Below, in pieces: positions 1 to 11,258 of a DNA stretch of 64,000 nucleotides. Source of the DNA: Amoebophrya sp. A120. Lineage: Eukaryota > Sar > Dinophyceae > Syndiniales > Amoebophryaceae. The translations under genes and the position numbers were made by a program. Below the pieces are notes generated by a model that saw only the letters and a program-made list of their open reading frames with translations, was not told the origin of the DNA and searched no databases. Each line of letters opens with the position of its first letter. The stretch's first letter is position 1. The stretch lies in NCBI GenBank assembly GCA_905178155.1, contig CAJINV010000016.1, positions 434,001 to 498,000 on the forward strand, in the 5' to 3' direction.

Positions 1-244
1 TCCGCCGATGACGACGACGGCGCTCATTTGGGGAAGGAGCCACTCCTCGTCCTTCAGATGAACTCGCAGCTCCTGCTGCACCGTAACGTTCCGCGACGTC
101 GGACGCGGCGCCGGTATGGTCGCTCTCATATCCACCCATGTCCGCCACACCCGCGGCTCCTGGCGCGGGTTGAAGCAGTGGTGAAATAGCGCTTGCTGAA
201 GCTCCGGACGATGACACAGGACCGCGGCCAGATCGACGATTCAT
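1..244 (-). CDS. N-terminal part of an unidentified protein, cut by the window edge
   Basis: A minus-strand frame opens with ATG at 244-242 and stays open to the first base, giving about 81 residues. It starts MNRRSGRGPV, is rich in Ser, Ala and Gly, and ends in a run of Arg and His at the edge. A second minus frame (reading IVDLAAVLCHRPE from position 240) is also open over the same bases, as is common in GC-rich DNA. I prefer the first because it has its own ATG, but either could be an exon. I do not recognise the protein. Confidence 0.35.
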   Translation of the reverse strand, partial: MNRRSGRGPVSSSGASASAISPLLQPAPGAAGVADMGGYESDHTGAASDVAERYGAAGAASSSEGRGVAPSPNERRRRHRR

Positions 245-596
245 CCTGCTCGCGCGGCGGTTATCCAACACCTGAGGAATCGAAGAAAAGAGAACGTGCG
301 AAGGGACACGTACCGAATTATCAGACTGATGTCTGATACGTACTTGCAACACATGCGTTTTTTTTTTCGATAATATGGACGGAATAGTGTAGTACTTCTG
401 GTGTCGCGTCCGAGGGTTTTCATCTTTCTGAGGATGCACAGGTTTCTTGTTTTCCATCCACAACAAAAAGCCTTTCGTACAGAAAAACAGGCATGGCCTG
501 GATCCGCTACCGGTAATATCGCTCGCAGCCTAATGCTGATGCTCAGAGAAGAAAAACGCGCATCGAAATCTACCTCGCATGCGAGATTATAGATGG
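245..596. other. Spacer between two minus-strand genes
   Basis: This holds a 119-residue minus-strand open frame of unlikely composition (many Arg, Cys and Phe, no visible domain), which I take as chance. An A/T run lies near 358-368. It probably holds the promoter of the 1-244 gene and the 3' end of the 597-1463 gene. No clear regulatory motif is visible. Confidence 0.4.
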
Positions 597-1463
597 TCAT
601 GGACGAGACCCATCCTCTACAACAATTCTATGAATATTTTCGTTTCTTGGTAGTGGTGCATTTGGGCAGTAAGAGCAATCATCTATATGTATCAGGCATA
701 CTATGTCCTCCACCGTCTGCCTTTGCTCCCTCCCCGTGCGCAGCTGGTATTCTTGGGATCCGTCCCAACCCTCGACGGCCTCAAGTCCCATCGTAAAGAG
801 CAACCGCGGCAGCCCGTCATCGCTGTAGGCGCGTTGTGTAGGCGAGTAGGGTCCCCGATGCAGCACGCCCCAGGGGCCTCCGTCGAAAAGCAGCTCTTCT
901 TCTGCACTTTCCGCGTTGATCGCGGTCTCTTCGAGAGCAGCAATCTCCTCTTCAGAGAGAGGAACTTGCGCCTTCTGACCGGGACCTGGGGCGTAGAACC
1001 TACGCGGAAGGTTGAGGCTGGACGACAGGTTGTCGAACTGCCTTTGATCTTTCGTTCCGGTGGTGCTCAGACCAAAAAGCGCTACGGAGGCTCGCGTGCC
1101 GGCGTGTAAGACGTCTGTGTCACGATGCCACTCCGCCTTCTGCCAAAATCGCGCTTCGCCGGCCTGTAGGCCCAGAAAAATTTTGTACGCCAGCCTGTAT
1201 GGTGGAGTCCAAACGTACTGTGCCAAGTGGTTGTCTTCAAACAAAATCTGTCTCGCTGCATCAGGGAGTTGCAGTTGATCAATCACGCTGAAGCGGTCCC
1301 CGCTCCCTTCCTTGCTTTCCAGAAAGTTATCCGAGGGAAAAAAATGGCGTGCTGCAGCGCAGCCAAAATTGAGAAGACCGAAGTCACTTATGATGATCAT
1401 CAGCATGGTTGTTCCTAATGGTGTTGATGCATTCCAACTCGCAGTAGGTTTTTTTTTGAACAT
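597..1463 (-). CDS. Hypothetical protein with a hydrophobic N-terminus (288 aa)
   Basis: One uninterrupted minus-strand frame runs from ATG at 1463 to a stop at 597. Residues about 17-40 (TTMLMIIISDFGLL and following) are hydrophobic and could be a signal peptide or anchor. The rest is soluble and mixed in composition: an acidic stretch around residues 165-190 (SEEEIAALEETAINAESAEEE) and a Cys pair near the C-terminus (DDCSYCPNAP). No introner is present. I do not recognise the family. The final residues may be intron read-through if the gene continues, because the frame ends close to possible splice sites. Confidence 0.55.
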   Translation of the reverse strand: MFKKKPTASWNASTPLGTTMLMIIISDFGLLNFGCAAARHFFPSDNFLESKEGSGDRFSVIDQLQLPDAARQILFEDNHLAQYVWTPPYRLAYKIFLGLQAGEARFWQKAEWHRDTDVLHAGTRASVALFGLSTTGTKDQRQFDNLSSSLNLPRRFYAPGPGQKAQVPLSEEEIAALEETAINAESAEEELLFDGGPWGVLHRGPYSPTQRAYSDDGLPRLLFTMGLEAVEGWDGSQEYQLRTGREQRQTVEDIVCLIHIDDCSYCPNAPLPRNENIHRIVVEDGSRP

Positions 1464-1640
1464 GTGAGCAAATGCAAAAGCAATTCGTCACATGACAATA
1501 TGCAATTTACATAGAACACAACTATATAGCACAGAGCTATGAACCAAAATTGATGCAGCCTACCAATGCACCCTAAACGAAAAGGAGCTCCTTCGCCTAT
1601 CGTGAAGAAAACTTACGATCAGGACAATGCCATGCTAGAC

Positions 1641-2690
1641 TCAATGCTCTCTTGACAAAGACTGCGCTGCGCCGACTACAATCATATGACAGTGCGTCTG
1701 ATAACTTCTCACAGCGTCATAATATGCCAGCACGTTCGCGTGCGCACCCCCACTGCGCCGCATTGCCTTTTCGTGTTCATCAATGTTTTTGACGCTCTGT
1801 TGAATGACTTTCCACAGCTTGGGCCACAGAGTGTCTTTTACCAATGCGCGCATGCGCATTGTGTCGCCCCGCTCCTGATCTAGCATCCGGCGCACGGACA
1901 GCTCAAGTCGCTGCAGGTTTTGCTCCTGCTCGTACTGCTCCAGCCGCTCCTGCCGCCGCCGCCGACCGGCACTAGCACTGTCGCAAACGTTCCGGGCCAA
2001 GCGAGACCACAGCGAGCCACGTCGTTGTTCTTGCGGATCGGCAAGCTCCTCGTCCTCATCCGGGCATACGACGCGCTCCACCTGGTCCGAGGCCTCGGAA
2101 TAAAACGCGCAGAGTTTGAAGTTTTCCGAACAGACCCCAATGCTGCCATCCGGAAGTCTGGGAGCGAACTGGACTTCTTTGTCCGCAATTTGAAGCGCGT
2201 TCAGCTGTTGGAACGCGATCAGGTGATGCGGGTTGATTATTCCCTCCCCATCTGCTCCAAAGCAAGCTGCAAACACCTTCTCTTCGTTACCGATGTCGCC
2301 CGCGGGAACAAGAAAGTCGAAGTAGGCCACCCCCTCGCCCTCGATCGTGTTTCCGACCCTCGTCTGCATCGCATTGAAGTACGCAACATCTTCTCTGCCT
2401 AAGCCGCTGGGCTTCAGAGCCGCTATTCCGTCCGGGTAAGTGGCGTAAATTGCAGACGGACCACGAGAAGCACTCGAGGAGACAGCAGCCGCGCCGGTTT
2501 TCTGTGCAAGGCCGACTCCCAGAAATGCCGAAGATCCGGTGCGAGAACTCGATGCAGATACGAAGAGTTCTTGCTGGGTAGTCCAACTTAAGATGCTCAG
2601 GAAACGAATCGCTGACAGGAACGAGCCCGGTCTGAGAAGCACAGCCGCGGCCGTAGCTACAGAGGGGGTGTGTGATAGTCGTAGCGACAT
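1641..2690 (-). CDS. Hypothetical secreted or membrane-targeted protein (about 349 aa)
   Basis: The minus-strand frame is open from 2849, but I choose the ATG at 2690. It begins MSLRLSHTPSVATAAAVLL, which resembles a signal peptide, and the upstream residues (LLLRKKKN) look like untranslated sequence. The mature part has a globular middle (AIYATYPDGIAALKPSGLG, then NPHHLIAFQQLNALQIADKE), an acidic patch (PDEDEELADPQEQ), then a charged helical region rich in Arg, Gln and Glu (RRRRQERLEQYEQEQNLQRL) that could be a coiled coil, and a C-terminal segment with Trp, His and Tyr. No family recognised. No introner. Confidence 0.55.
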   Translation of the reverse strand: MSLRLSHTPSVATAAAVLLRPGSFLSAIRFLSILSWTTQQELFVSASSSRTGSSAFLGVGLAQKTGAAAVSSSASRGPSAIYATYPDGIAALKPSGLGREDVAYFNAMQTRVGNTIEGEGVAYFDFLVPAGDIGNEEKVFAACFGADGEGIINPHHLIAFQQLNALQIADKEVQFAPRLPDGSIGVCSENFKLCAFYSEASDQVERVVCPDEDEELADPQEQRRGSLWSRLARNVCDSASAGRRRRQERLEQYEQEQNLQRLELSVRRMLDQERGDTMRMRALVKDTLWPKLWKVIQQSVKNIDEHEKAMRRSGGAHANVLAYYDAVRSYQTHCHMIVVGAAQSLSREH

Positions 2691-4126
2691 TTTTCTTAGC
2701 TCTTGCTCGGACAGGCAGTTCTTCTTCTTGCGTAGTAGTAGGAGCACGAATATAACAGAAGTAGAAAAAAGAGTTGTGGGGTCAGATCTTCCGGTGTGAC
2801 GGACGATGAAAGAAGAGTGTTTGAGTAATTGTTCGTGTTTGAAAAGCACTTAAGACTAAAAGTGATGTCGCGGATGCGGAAGTAGCTTGATATACATTTC
2901 AGAGAATCTTCGTGTCGCAGACTCATCAACAAGAATGTTGCTGAGTGGCTCTGTACTGCGAGTGTAGCGATAGCGTCAATGAGAGGAGAAATTGATATTT
3001 ATAGTAGACAACATCAACACTCGCGCATGCATTCAGAGATGACATCTCTGCACCCTAATTTGCACTCTCTCTCCTCCGACGAGTTCTTGTCTGCTACTTT
3101 TACCGACTGGGCATTGGAGCGTGTATCCTACTAGCAGGCCCTCGCGGGTCGTGATCATATGACCCAAAACCGACGCTTCTACTTGACCGATTCATTGTGA
3201 GATCGATCTGGTCGGGCAGAAAATTTCTTTTTTTTGCATGGCTTGATCGTTTCTTCATTTTGCGACCGAGGTTGTTGGTTGATTGAAGAAAACTTGAGGT
3301 GGCCAGATCCGAACGTGGACCTTTATTTTCCAGAACAAGGTCTGCACCCGATAATTTTTTTTTATGTTTCTTTTTCCTTTTCGTTGTTTTTGAATGGAGA
3401 GCCCTTCACCGGCTCGCCCTCATTTATACAAAAATTGGTAGTTCGTGTGCTGGTTTTTCGAGGCATCTGCTCCAGTGTGCGGCAAATTGTTGCCCGTCGC
3501 GCGCACTACAAACCGGCGTTGCCGCGAAGGCTTTCTTTCGCAGCGTCCGCACAAACACGAGCTTCCTGCGCACCGGAGCGAAAACCTCTTCACAAAATTT
3601 TAATTTTCAATAGCGAGCTGTGCCATATAACATTCACTCAACACAAAAATCGTTGCAATGCATGTACAGCCGTAAGTGTGATTTACATAAAATGTCAAAA
3701 TGAAATCAAGAGCCGATCAAGTTGCATGCGACATCCGTCCTTCGACGGGGGCATTGGTACTGAATTATGGAGGTACAATTATTTTATACATTCAGAGGCC
3801 ACGAGAGCTTCTCCTTGAAAGGCAAAAAAAAAAGTATATGTCAAGATCAAATTCAGAATGTCACATTTGGTCATCAGATTCTCAAAATTCGATTAAGTAA
3901 TTTACTTACACAGATGAAGTAAGTGGTGATCGTCGTCATATGTATAAGCGAACTTGGACCAGCAGGGTTTTGTTTTTTAAATGTGATGTAAAGCACAGCC
4001 CTACTAGTTGTCTCGACAGCGGCAGACAGCATGGATCATCTTGCAAAACGAGTCGTGTCTGTGCCTAACGAGTCGCGAACCTCTGCCGTCATAAATAAAA
4101 ACTTATCCTCCACCCCGTCCCTTTCT
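2691..4126. other. Intergenic DNA, no supportable gene
   Basis: AT-rich sequence with several A/T homopolymers (for example near 3225-3237, 3350-3370 and 3823-3834). Plus-strand frames of 66-194 codons exist (3234-3818 is the longest) but have low-complexity, Phe/Ser/Arg-rich translations and no domain. I see no RNA gene and no TIR element here. Confidence 0.45.
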
Positions 4127-6260
4127 TCACACCACGGTCATCCGACTGGCCATCCAGGTGCCGGCGCGGGAGAAGATGTCCAGCTCCCGCTGCAGGAGGA
4201 AGTTGAAGATTTCCATCAGAAACTTCGTGAACGACTCCCCGTATCCGAAGTACATAAACCCCTTGTCGCTGTAGGAGCCCACGGAGCTCCCGTTGCCGAA
4301 CAGCGTGGAGAAGGCAAAGCCCTTGCCGGAAAACGGGTAGAAATCCATCGGCGGCACGTAGGGCACCAACGCCTTAGCCAACTCCGCGGAGCCGGACAGC
4401 GGGGTGTAGGCGTAGGAGAGCGGGTTTAGCACCGGCAGCTCGGGGCCGTAGAACACGCGGGACTGCGGTTGCTGGAAAACGTAATTGGCCGGGCCGTAGA
4501 CGACGGAATCAACGACGGTGGAAAGCAGGTCATCCTCCTGCTGCCCAAAGATCGGGTGGATCACGACGGACCGCGATTCGAGCACGTCCGTGGAGTACAC
4601 GCCGAGGGAGAGCAGCATATCAAATGCAAAAGTGTCTGGGTCTGGAATGTTGCTGGGTTTGTCATGCATTTTTTGCATGACTCCTGACGTCTGTGATGGA
4701 TGCCCTAGCATCACAGATTTTTTGCGGGCTTCGTCATGCCTATTCCGCATGAGAAATTCCCTCTCGCCGGGGCAAAAACTGGACCGCTTTTGCTGTTCAT
4801 GCAATACAGATTTTTGTAGCATCCAAATGGAGCATCACAAGTTCGCATCCTTCCAGACCCAGACATTTATTTTGCAGTTGATACAGCAAGCAGAAGGTCA
4901 ACGCCGTGTACTCCTGCAGGAAGACAAACTATGCATTGCAAAAGTATCGTACTAGTAGTATGAATTGCATTACAAATTTTGGCACGAGACGAGAGAGTGG
5001 AACTTGTTATGCTGTTTTGCCTTCAGAAGAACATTTGTCATGCATATTTGCAATTAGTACGAGTACGATACTTTTGCACAGGATACAAACGGCGCCTCGA
5101 TAAAGTCAGCCAGGAGAAAGAAGGTATGCCCAGCAAAATCTTCGTCTACGTTTTGCTACGGAATGCCGCATGATAGCATTATAGTCCTCACTGTGAAGAC
5201 AGCACATTCTGTCATGCGGTGAGCAATTCTGGGGCGAGCTATGATGTGACACATCATAGCTCGCATCAGAATTTCAAGTTTTGAACATTGATTTTATCAT
5301 TTCAATTCATGCTGAAAAAATTTGTGATGCGGTCCCGTAAATGTAGAACAATTTTGCGATGCGTACGCCGGCAAGAGAAGGAGTTTGAAGAGGAAAGAAA
5401 CCGCTTCTTCTTCCTCCATCGAACCCTCGGAAGAAGCCGTGGAAGATCGCATCGAGGATTATGCAATTTACAAACACGATTTTTATTCTGAGTCCAAGTT
5501 TGTCATGCACAAAATGCACATCACAATCACTTTTGTGATGCAAAGTTTCGATTTCAAGGCATGTTTTGAGGAAGGCCGAATGATGATCATATTCTGATTC
5601 TTTTTCAGCAACTAATCTTGCATCAACCTGCAGACAGTGTACCAGTAGCAGCTACTACCTAGGAGCAGGCACTGTTCTTTATTGCAAGACAAATGCACTT
5701 CTTCTACATCTTCAACCCACGCAGGCCGAAGTGGCGGGAAAACAATTATCGGATTTGTACTCCCATATGCTCTGGCGTTCCGAGACCCCGGCATCCCTTA
5801 GGCTGCTGGCCCGGAGGCTGGAGGACAAGCGCAGGTAGGATTGCGGCGTGGTAATCCCGAAGAGGTTCCGGAGAAACTGGGGCAGAATCAACCCCTCCCG
5901 GTAGATGGTCTGGTCCACAAAGACCGTGCTGGTTCTTTGCATCGACTGCATCAGAACCGAGTTCTGGCCCCGCGCAGCCCACTTCTTGCCCGTGCGGGGG
6001 TCGTAGTCTTCGTCGGCGTTTGTTTGCCCGAACTTGTCAATGCCCGCATCCACGTTTCCGCCGATGGAACCCTGTTTGGCGCGGTACTCCTTCGACTGAA
6101 TGTTCTCAAAAAAGTTCTTCCGGTCCACCGCATTGCCCTGCTGGATGAGGGAGACGCCACGCTGTTTCTGGTCGATCGAGGCGTCGACGTTTGCGTTATT
6201 GGACGCAGCGGTATTGTTCAGGGTGGTACTGGCGCGCCGACCCGCGTTCATGTTGGACAT
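4127..6260 (-). CDS. Multi-exon gene, unknown protein, with two introners
   Basis: The first exon starts at 6260 (MSNMNAGRRASTTLNN) and is open to about 5712. It is Asn/Ala-rich at first, then FVDQTIYREGLILPQFLRNLFGI. The last exons read FLLADFIEAPFVFLQEYTALTF up to the element at 4930-5085, then continue after the element at 4618-4883 as LSLGVYSTDVLESRSVVIHP to a stop at 4127. Removing each element plus one 5-bp flanking repeat keeps the frame (…LTFCLLLSLGVYS…). The 3' exon is Tyr/Phe/Pro-rich (NPLSYAYTPLSG; FGYGESFTKFLMEIFNFLLQ). Between about 5130 and 5712 I could not settle the splice sites. An exon near 5345-5460 in one of three open frames is likely. I do not recognise the protein. Confidence 0.6.
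4618..4883. mobile_element. Introner, family A (266 bp)
   Basis: The ends read TATCAAATGC and GCAGTTGATA, with the family-A TIR core TGTCTGGGTCTGG and its complement. CAGCA is duplicated at 4613-4617 and 4884-4888. Excision with one CAGCA copy joins the host exons as CLLLSLGVY. The left arm reads ATG-TCATGC-type words typical of the family, in the orientation I call forward (on plus). Confidence 0.85.
4930..5085. mobile_element. Introner, family B (156 bp)
   Basis: The ends read TATGCATTGCAAAAGTATCG and, at the right, GAGTACGATACTTTTGCACAGGATA (5061-5085). CAAAC is duplicated at 4925-4929 and 5086-5090. It separates two short exons of the 4127-6260 gene, whose join reads ADFIEAPFVFLQEY. Confidence 0.85.
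5234..5264. repeat. Perfect 15-bp-stem hairpin
   Basis: Two 15-base arms (GCGAGCTATGATGTG and its exact complement) are separated by one base. It lies in the unresolved intron region of the 4127-6260 gene and is not at the end of a recognised introner. Confidence 0.7.
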
Positions 6261-6911
6261 TTCTTTTGCTGTGCTTGTTCGCTAGAAATAACAACGTAAA
6301 GGAAATGATTTATCAAATTCAAAATCAAATCACTGAAGGACAAAATAAAGTTTTCTTGAGAAATCTGCAAATGCTTATGCTGATGATGGTCAGTTTATTG
6401 TAGAAAGCACTTAGATGTTTTTTCTGTCGTGGAGGTAGGAATAAATTTATGAGAGAAGGAGATCCTGTGTCACAAAGAAGACATTGCAAAGTGGAAGTCG
6501 CATAGTTCTCAAAACCGATTCGGCTTCTTAGATGAACAAGTAAGTAGTCATCACGACGTTCCACCTCCGACTGTTGTTTCACGAGCTGCAGCACGACTTT
6601 GGCCGAAGTCCAGCGAGGCCGAGAGAAAAGGAAAACATGAATATTACCGATTAACGAATCTCCATTACAGACAATTAGGGCGGAGAAAGACCGACCGAAT
6701 ATTTCTGACAATGTCACGAGAACCGATGATTCTTCGTAGCGCAGGAAGCGCACTCGCACGGACCGACAGTGGTACGTGGTCTGGTTTTTTGTATACTTTT
6801 TCCGAAGCAGAACAAGTAGAGTAGTGTACGTCGAAGTGGTGACCGGCCCCACTTTGCTGGTTTGTGTGACGATGGCGTGGCGAAGAGAAAAATGACAAAC
6901 ATCAAACGAAG
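6261..6911 (-). other. Spacer with a weak minus-strand open frame
   Basis: A minus-strand frame (6325 up into the satellite, about 190 codons outside the repeat) reads for example FGRSFSALIVCNGDSLIGN and LQLVKQQSEVERRDDYLLVH. It has no domain I know and no clear start, because upstream it runs into the satellite. It could be a remnant or chance. A promoter for the 6260 gene should also lie here. Confidence 0.25.
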
Positions 6912-9900
6912 ATGAAAACCTAATACGGCCTCGACCATACATGATGCCATCGTGGCTGGAATGAATCACGAAAGCAAGAAACGCTGCTTTTGCTGGGTAG
7001 TGCCTTTGCTGCGGTGCTCGGATGCTCCGCACTTGGCTGAGATAGTGGCAGCGATTCCTGTTTTGCTTCTCCCGGTATAGCAACTGGCCACCCACGAGAA
7101 CCAAAACCAAAGGCCTCGATGACCCGGAGGCCAAAACCCAAGACCTTGACCATACCACTGCGGCTAAAATCTGCCAAGCAAAAAAAGCTGTTTTCGTTGG
7201 ATAGCAACTTTGGCACGGGCCCCCCCCCAGACCCTTCGCCGGTGGCTGAAAGCGTGGCAACAGGTCCTGTTTTGCTTCTCACGGTATAGCAGCTCGCCAC
7301 TCGCGAGAAGCAAAAAAAAGGCCCCGTAGACCCGGAAGTCAAAACCCAAGACCTCGACCATACCGTCGCGGAAAAAAACTGCCAAGCAAAAAAAGCTGCT
7401 TTCGTTGGATAGCAACTTTGGCACGGGCCCCAGACCCTTCGCCGATGGTTGCAAGCGTGGCAACAGCTCCTGTTTTGCTTCTCCCGGTACAGCAACTCGC
7501 CATCCACGAGAAGCAAAAAAAAGGCTCCGGAGACCCGGAATGCAAAACCCAAGACCTCGACCATACCGTCGGGGAAAAATTCCGCCAAGCATGAAAATAA
7601 GCTGCTTTCGTTGCATAGCAACTTTGCTCCGGACCCAAGACCCTTCGCCGGTGGTTGAAATGGTGGCAACAGCTCCTGTTTTGCTTCTCCCGGTATAGCA
7701 ACTCGCCATCCGCGAGAAGCAAAAAAAAGGCTCCGGAGACCCGGAATGCAAAACCCAAGACCTCGACCACACCATCGCGGAAAAAATCCGCCAAGCAAAA
7801 AAAGCTGCTTTCGTTGGATAGCAACTTTGCTCCGGACCCGAGACCCTTCGCCGGTGGTTGAAATGGTGGCAACAGCTCCTGTTTTGCTTCTCCCGGTATA
7901 GCAACTCGCCATCCGCGAGAAGCAAAAAAAAGGCTCCGGAGACCCGGAATGCAAAACCCAAGACCTCGACCACACCATCGCGGAAAAAATCCGCCAAGCA
8001 AAAAAAGCTGCTTTCGTTGGATAGCAACTTTGCTCCGGACCCGAGACCCTTCGCCGGTGGTTGAAATGGTGGCAACAGCTCCTGTTTTGCTTCTCCCGGT
8101 ATAGCAACTCGCCATCCGCGAGAAGCAAAAAAAAGGCTCCGGAGACCCGGAATGCAAAACCCAAGACCTCGACCACACCATCGCGGAAAAAATCCGCCAA
8201 GCAAAAAAAGCTGCTTTCGTTGGATAGCAACTTTGCTCCGGACCCGAGACCCTTCGCCGGTGGTTGAAATGGTGGCAACAGCTCCTGTTTTGCTTCTCCC
8301 GGTATAGCAACTCGCCATCCGCGAGAAGCAAAAAAAAGGCTCCGGAGACCCGGAATGCAAAACCCAAGACCTCGACCACACCATCGCGGAAAAAATCCGC
8401 CAAGCAAAAAAAGCTGCTTTCGTTGGATAGCAACTTTGCTCCGGACCCGAGACCCTTCGCCGGTGGTTGAAATGGTGGCAACAGCTCCTGTTTTGCTTCT
8501 CCCGGTATAGCAACTCGCCATCCGCGAGAAGCAAAAAAAAGGCTCCGGAGACCCGGAATGCAAAACCCAAGACCTCGACCACACCATCGCGGAAAAAATC
8601 CGCCAAGCAAAAAAAGCTGCTTTCGTTGGATAGCAACTTTGCTCCGGACCCGAGACCCTTCGCCGGTGGTTGAAATGGTGGCAACAGCTCCTGTTTTGCT
8701 TCTCCCGGTATAGCAACTCGCCATCCGCGAGAAGCAAAAAAAAGGCTCCGGAGACCCGGAATGCAAAACCCAAGACCTCGACCACACCATCGCGGAAAAA
8801 ATCCGCCAAGCAAAAAAAGCTGCTTTCGTTGGATAGCAACTTTGCTCCGGACCCGAGACCCTTCGCCGGTGGTTGAAATGGTGGCAACAGCTCCTGTTTT
8901 GCTTCTCCCGGTATAGCAACTCGCCATCCGCGAGAAGCAAAAAAAAGGCTCCGGAGACCCGGAATGCAAAACCCAAGACCTCGACCACACCATCGCGGAA
9001 AAAATCCGCCAAGCAAAAAAAGCTGCTTTCGTTGGATAGCAACTTTGCTCCGGACCCGAGACCCTTCGCCGGTGGTTGAAATGGTGGCAACAGCTCCTGT
9101 TTTGCTTCTCCCGGTATAGCAACTCGCCATCCGCGAGAAGCAAAAAAAAGGCTCCGGAGACCCGGAATGCAAAACCCAAGACCTCGACCACACCATCGCG
9201 GAAAAAATCCGCCAAGCAAAAAAAGCTGCTTTCGTTGGATAGCAACTTTGCTCCGGACCCGAGACCCTTCGCCGGTGGTTGAAATGGTGGCAACAGCTCC
9301 TGTTTTGCTTCTCCCGGTATAGCAACTCGCCATCCGCGAGAAGCAAAAAAAAGGCTCCGGAGACCCGGAATGCAAAACCCAAGACCTCGACCACACCATC
9401 GCGGAAAAAATCCGCCAAGCAAAAAAAGCTGCTTTCGTTGGATAGCAACTTTGCTCCGGACCCGAGACCCTTCGCCGGTGGTTGAAATGGTGGCAACAGC
9501 TCCTGTTTTGCTTCTCCCGGTATAGCAACTCGCCATCCGCGAGAAGCAAAAAAAAGGCTCCGGAGACCCGGAATGCAAAACCCAAGACCTCGACCACACC
9601 ATCGCGGAAAAAATCCGCCAAGCAAAAAAAGCTGCTTTCGTTGGATAGCAACTTTGCTCCGGACCCGAGACCCTTCGCCGGTGGTTGAAATGGTGGCAAC
9701 AGCTCCTGTTTTGCTTCTCCCGGTATAGCAACTCGCCATCCGCGAGAAGCAAAAAAAAGGCTGCGGAGACCCGGAATGCAAAACCCAAGACCTCGACCAC
9801 ACCATCGCGGAAAAAATCCGCCAAGCAAAAAAAGCTGCTTTCGTTGGATAGCAACTTTGCTCCGGACCCCAGACCCTTCGCCGGTGGTAGAAATGGTGGC

Positions 9901-10479
9901 AACAGCTCCTGTTTTGCTTCTCCCGGTATAGCAACTCGCCATCCGCGAGAAGCAAAAAAAAGGCTGCGGAGACCCGGAATGCAAAACCCAAGACCTCGAC
10001 CACACCATCGCGGAAAAAATCCGCCAAGCAAAAAAAGCTGCTTTCGTTGGATAGCAACTTTGCTCCGGACCCCAGACCCTTCGCCGGTGGCTGAAAGCGT
10101 GGCAACAGGTCCTGTTTTGCTCCTCCCGGTATAGCAACTCGCCACTCGCGAGAAGTAAAAAAAAGGCCCCGGAGACCCGAAAGTCAAAACCCAAGACCTC
10201 GACCATACCGTCGCGGAAAAAATCTGCCAAGCAAAAAAAGCTGCTTTCGTTGGATAGCAACTTTGGCACGGGCCCCAGACCCTTCGCCGGTAGTTGCAAG
10301 CGTGGCAACAGCTCCTGTTTTGCTTCTCCCGGTCTAGCAACTCGCCACCCGCGACGAGAAGCAAAAAAAAGGCCCCGGAGACCCGGAAGTCAAAACCCAA
10401 GACCTCGACCATACCGTCGCGGAAAAATTCCGCCAAGCAAAAAAAGCTGCTTTGGTACGATAGCAACTTTGGTCCGGGG
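6912..10479. repeat. 203-bp tandem satellite, about 17 copies
   Basis: Unit landmarks such as TTTTGCTTCTCCCGGTATAG recur every 203 bp (7679, 7882, 8085 and so on). About eleven central copies (roughly 7655-9890) are identical or nearly so. The outer copies at 6912-7655 and 9890-10479 have drifted and vary in length by a few bases. Homogeneous centre with decayed edges is the expected result of unequal crossing-over. Each unit carries an A-run (AGCAAAAAAAAGG) and several GC-rich blocks. Translated, the minus strand is open in all three frames for about 1,000 codons each, but I do not call these genes. Confidence 0.95.
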
Positions 10480-11258
10480 AAAAGCTCCTCTTTCTCTCGG
10501 AGTCCGAGTGACTCGTATTCCCCGAAAATACAAAGGAATAGGATAAACCTTTTGAAGCTGTAGCGATGTGTCACAGGGGAGCAGAAGGCTCTTCCTGAGG
10601 TGCACAAAGGGAAGTAAGTAATCCTTGCGAGACCAAGCCCTATGTTGCAGTCGTATACCATTTGGTCACACATTGTTTCAAAACGCACCGGCGCCGCCGT
10701 CTCGAAACTCATATCCTCAACGTGGGTCGCAGGGATGAAGAAGTTCTTTCCTTGTCAAACCACATGACGAACAATTCTTCGTCGCAGTTGAGGAGCTTTC
10801 GCTTCCGAACACGATTATTTCAAGCTGCAACTTTGCTGCTGCATACATTGAACTTTTTACGGAAAGTTCGTTTATGCACAGATCATTTATTTGCAGCGCG
10901 TTGGTGGAATAGAAGAATTGTTGAGTTCGCATGGCATGGATTGAGCCTCCGTTTCTTGTAAGTAATTGTATTCAAGTGATGAAACAAAGCGAATGCTCGA
11001 CATTGTATTTGTACTTGTAGAGCCTCATACATTACATCTTAGCAAATAGTGGAAGAGGCACCCGAAGTAGAACTACTAGGTAGACTTAGACAAAGACAAC
11101 AAGCAGATGCAAGATAAGGTACACTTCCTGACAGTCATTGATTCGAAGCACGAGTACTTACTTGCCTTAGCTTCAAAGATCTAGTTTTTCAGTTTGCGCG
11201 AGGGATCAAATTCAGGGAAAGTTTTTTCTCCTCGCTCTTATTTCGCGTTCGCCTGTTC
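10480..11258. other. Intergenic DNA right of the satellite
   Basis: Ordinary AT-rich sequence. A 99-codon plus frame (10662-10961) and a 71-codon minus frame (10717-10932) overlap each other and neither has convincing composition. No RNA gene or repeat recognised. Confidence 0.4.

Noticed and set aside
3234-3818. 194-codon plus-strand frame
   Set aside because: Low-complexity translation, AT-rich DNA with homopolymers, opposite strand to all supported genes, no domain.
7655-9891. Series of identical 68-codon plus-strand frames, or a CRISPR-like array
   Set aside because: They are one frame of each satellite unit. There are no short repeats separated by unique spacers, so it is not a CRISPR array.
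7164-10712. Minus-strand open frames of about 990-1,180 codons as a repeat protein
   Set aside because: Three different frames are open over the same DNA because the 203-bp unit lacks minus-strand stops. None has a domain or a convincing start. Kept as a curiosity, not as a gene.
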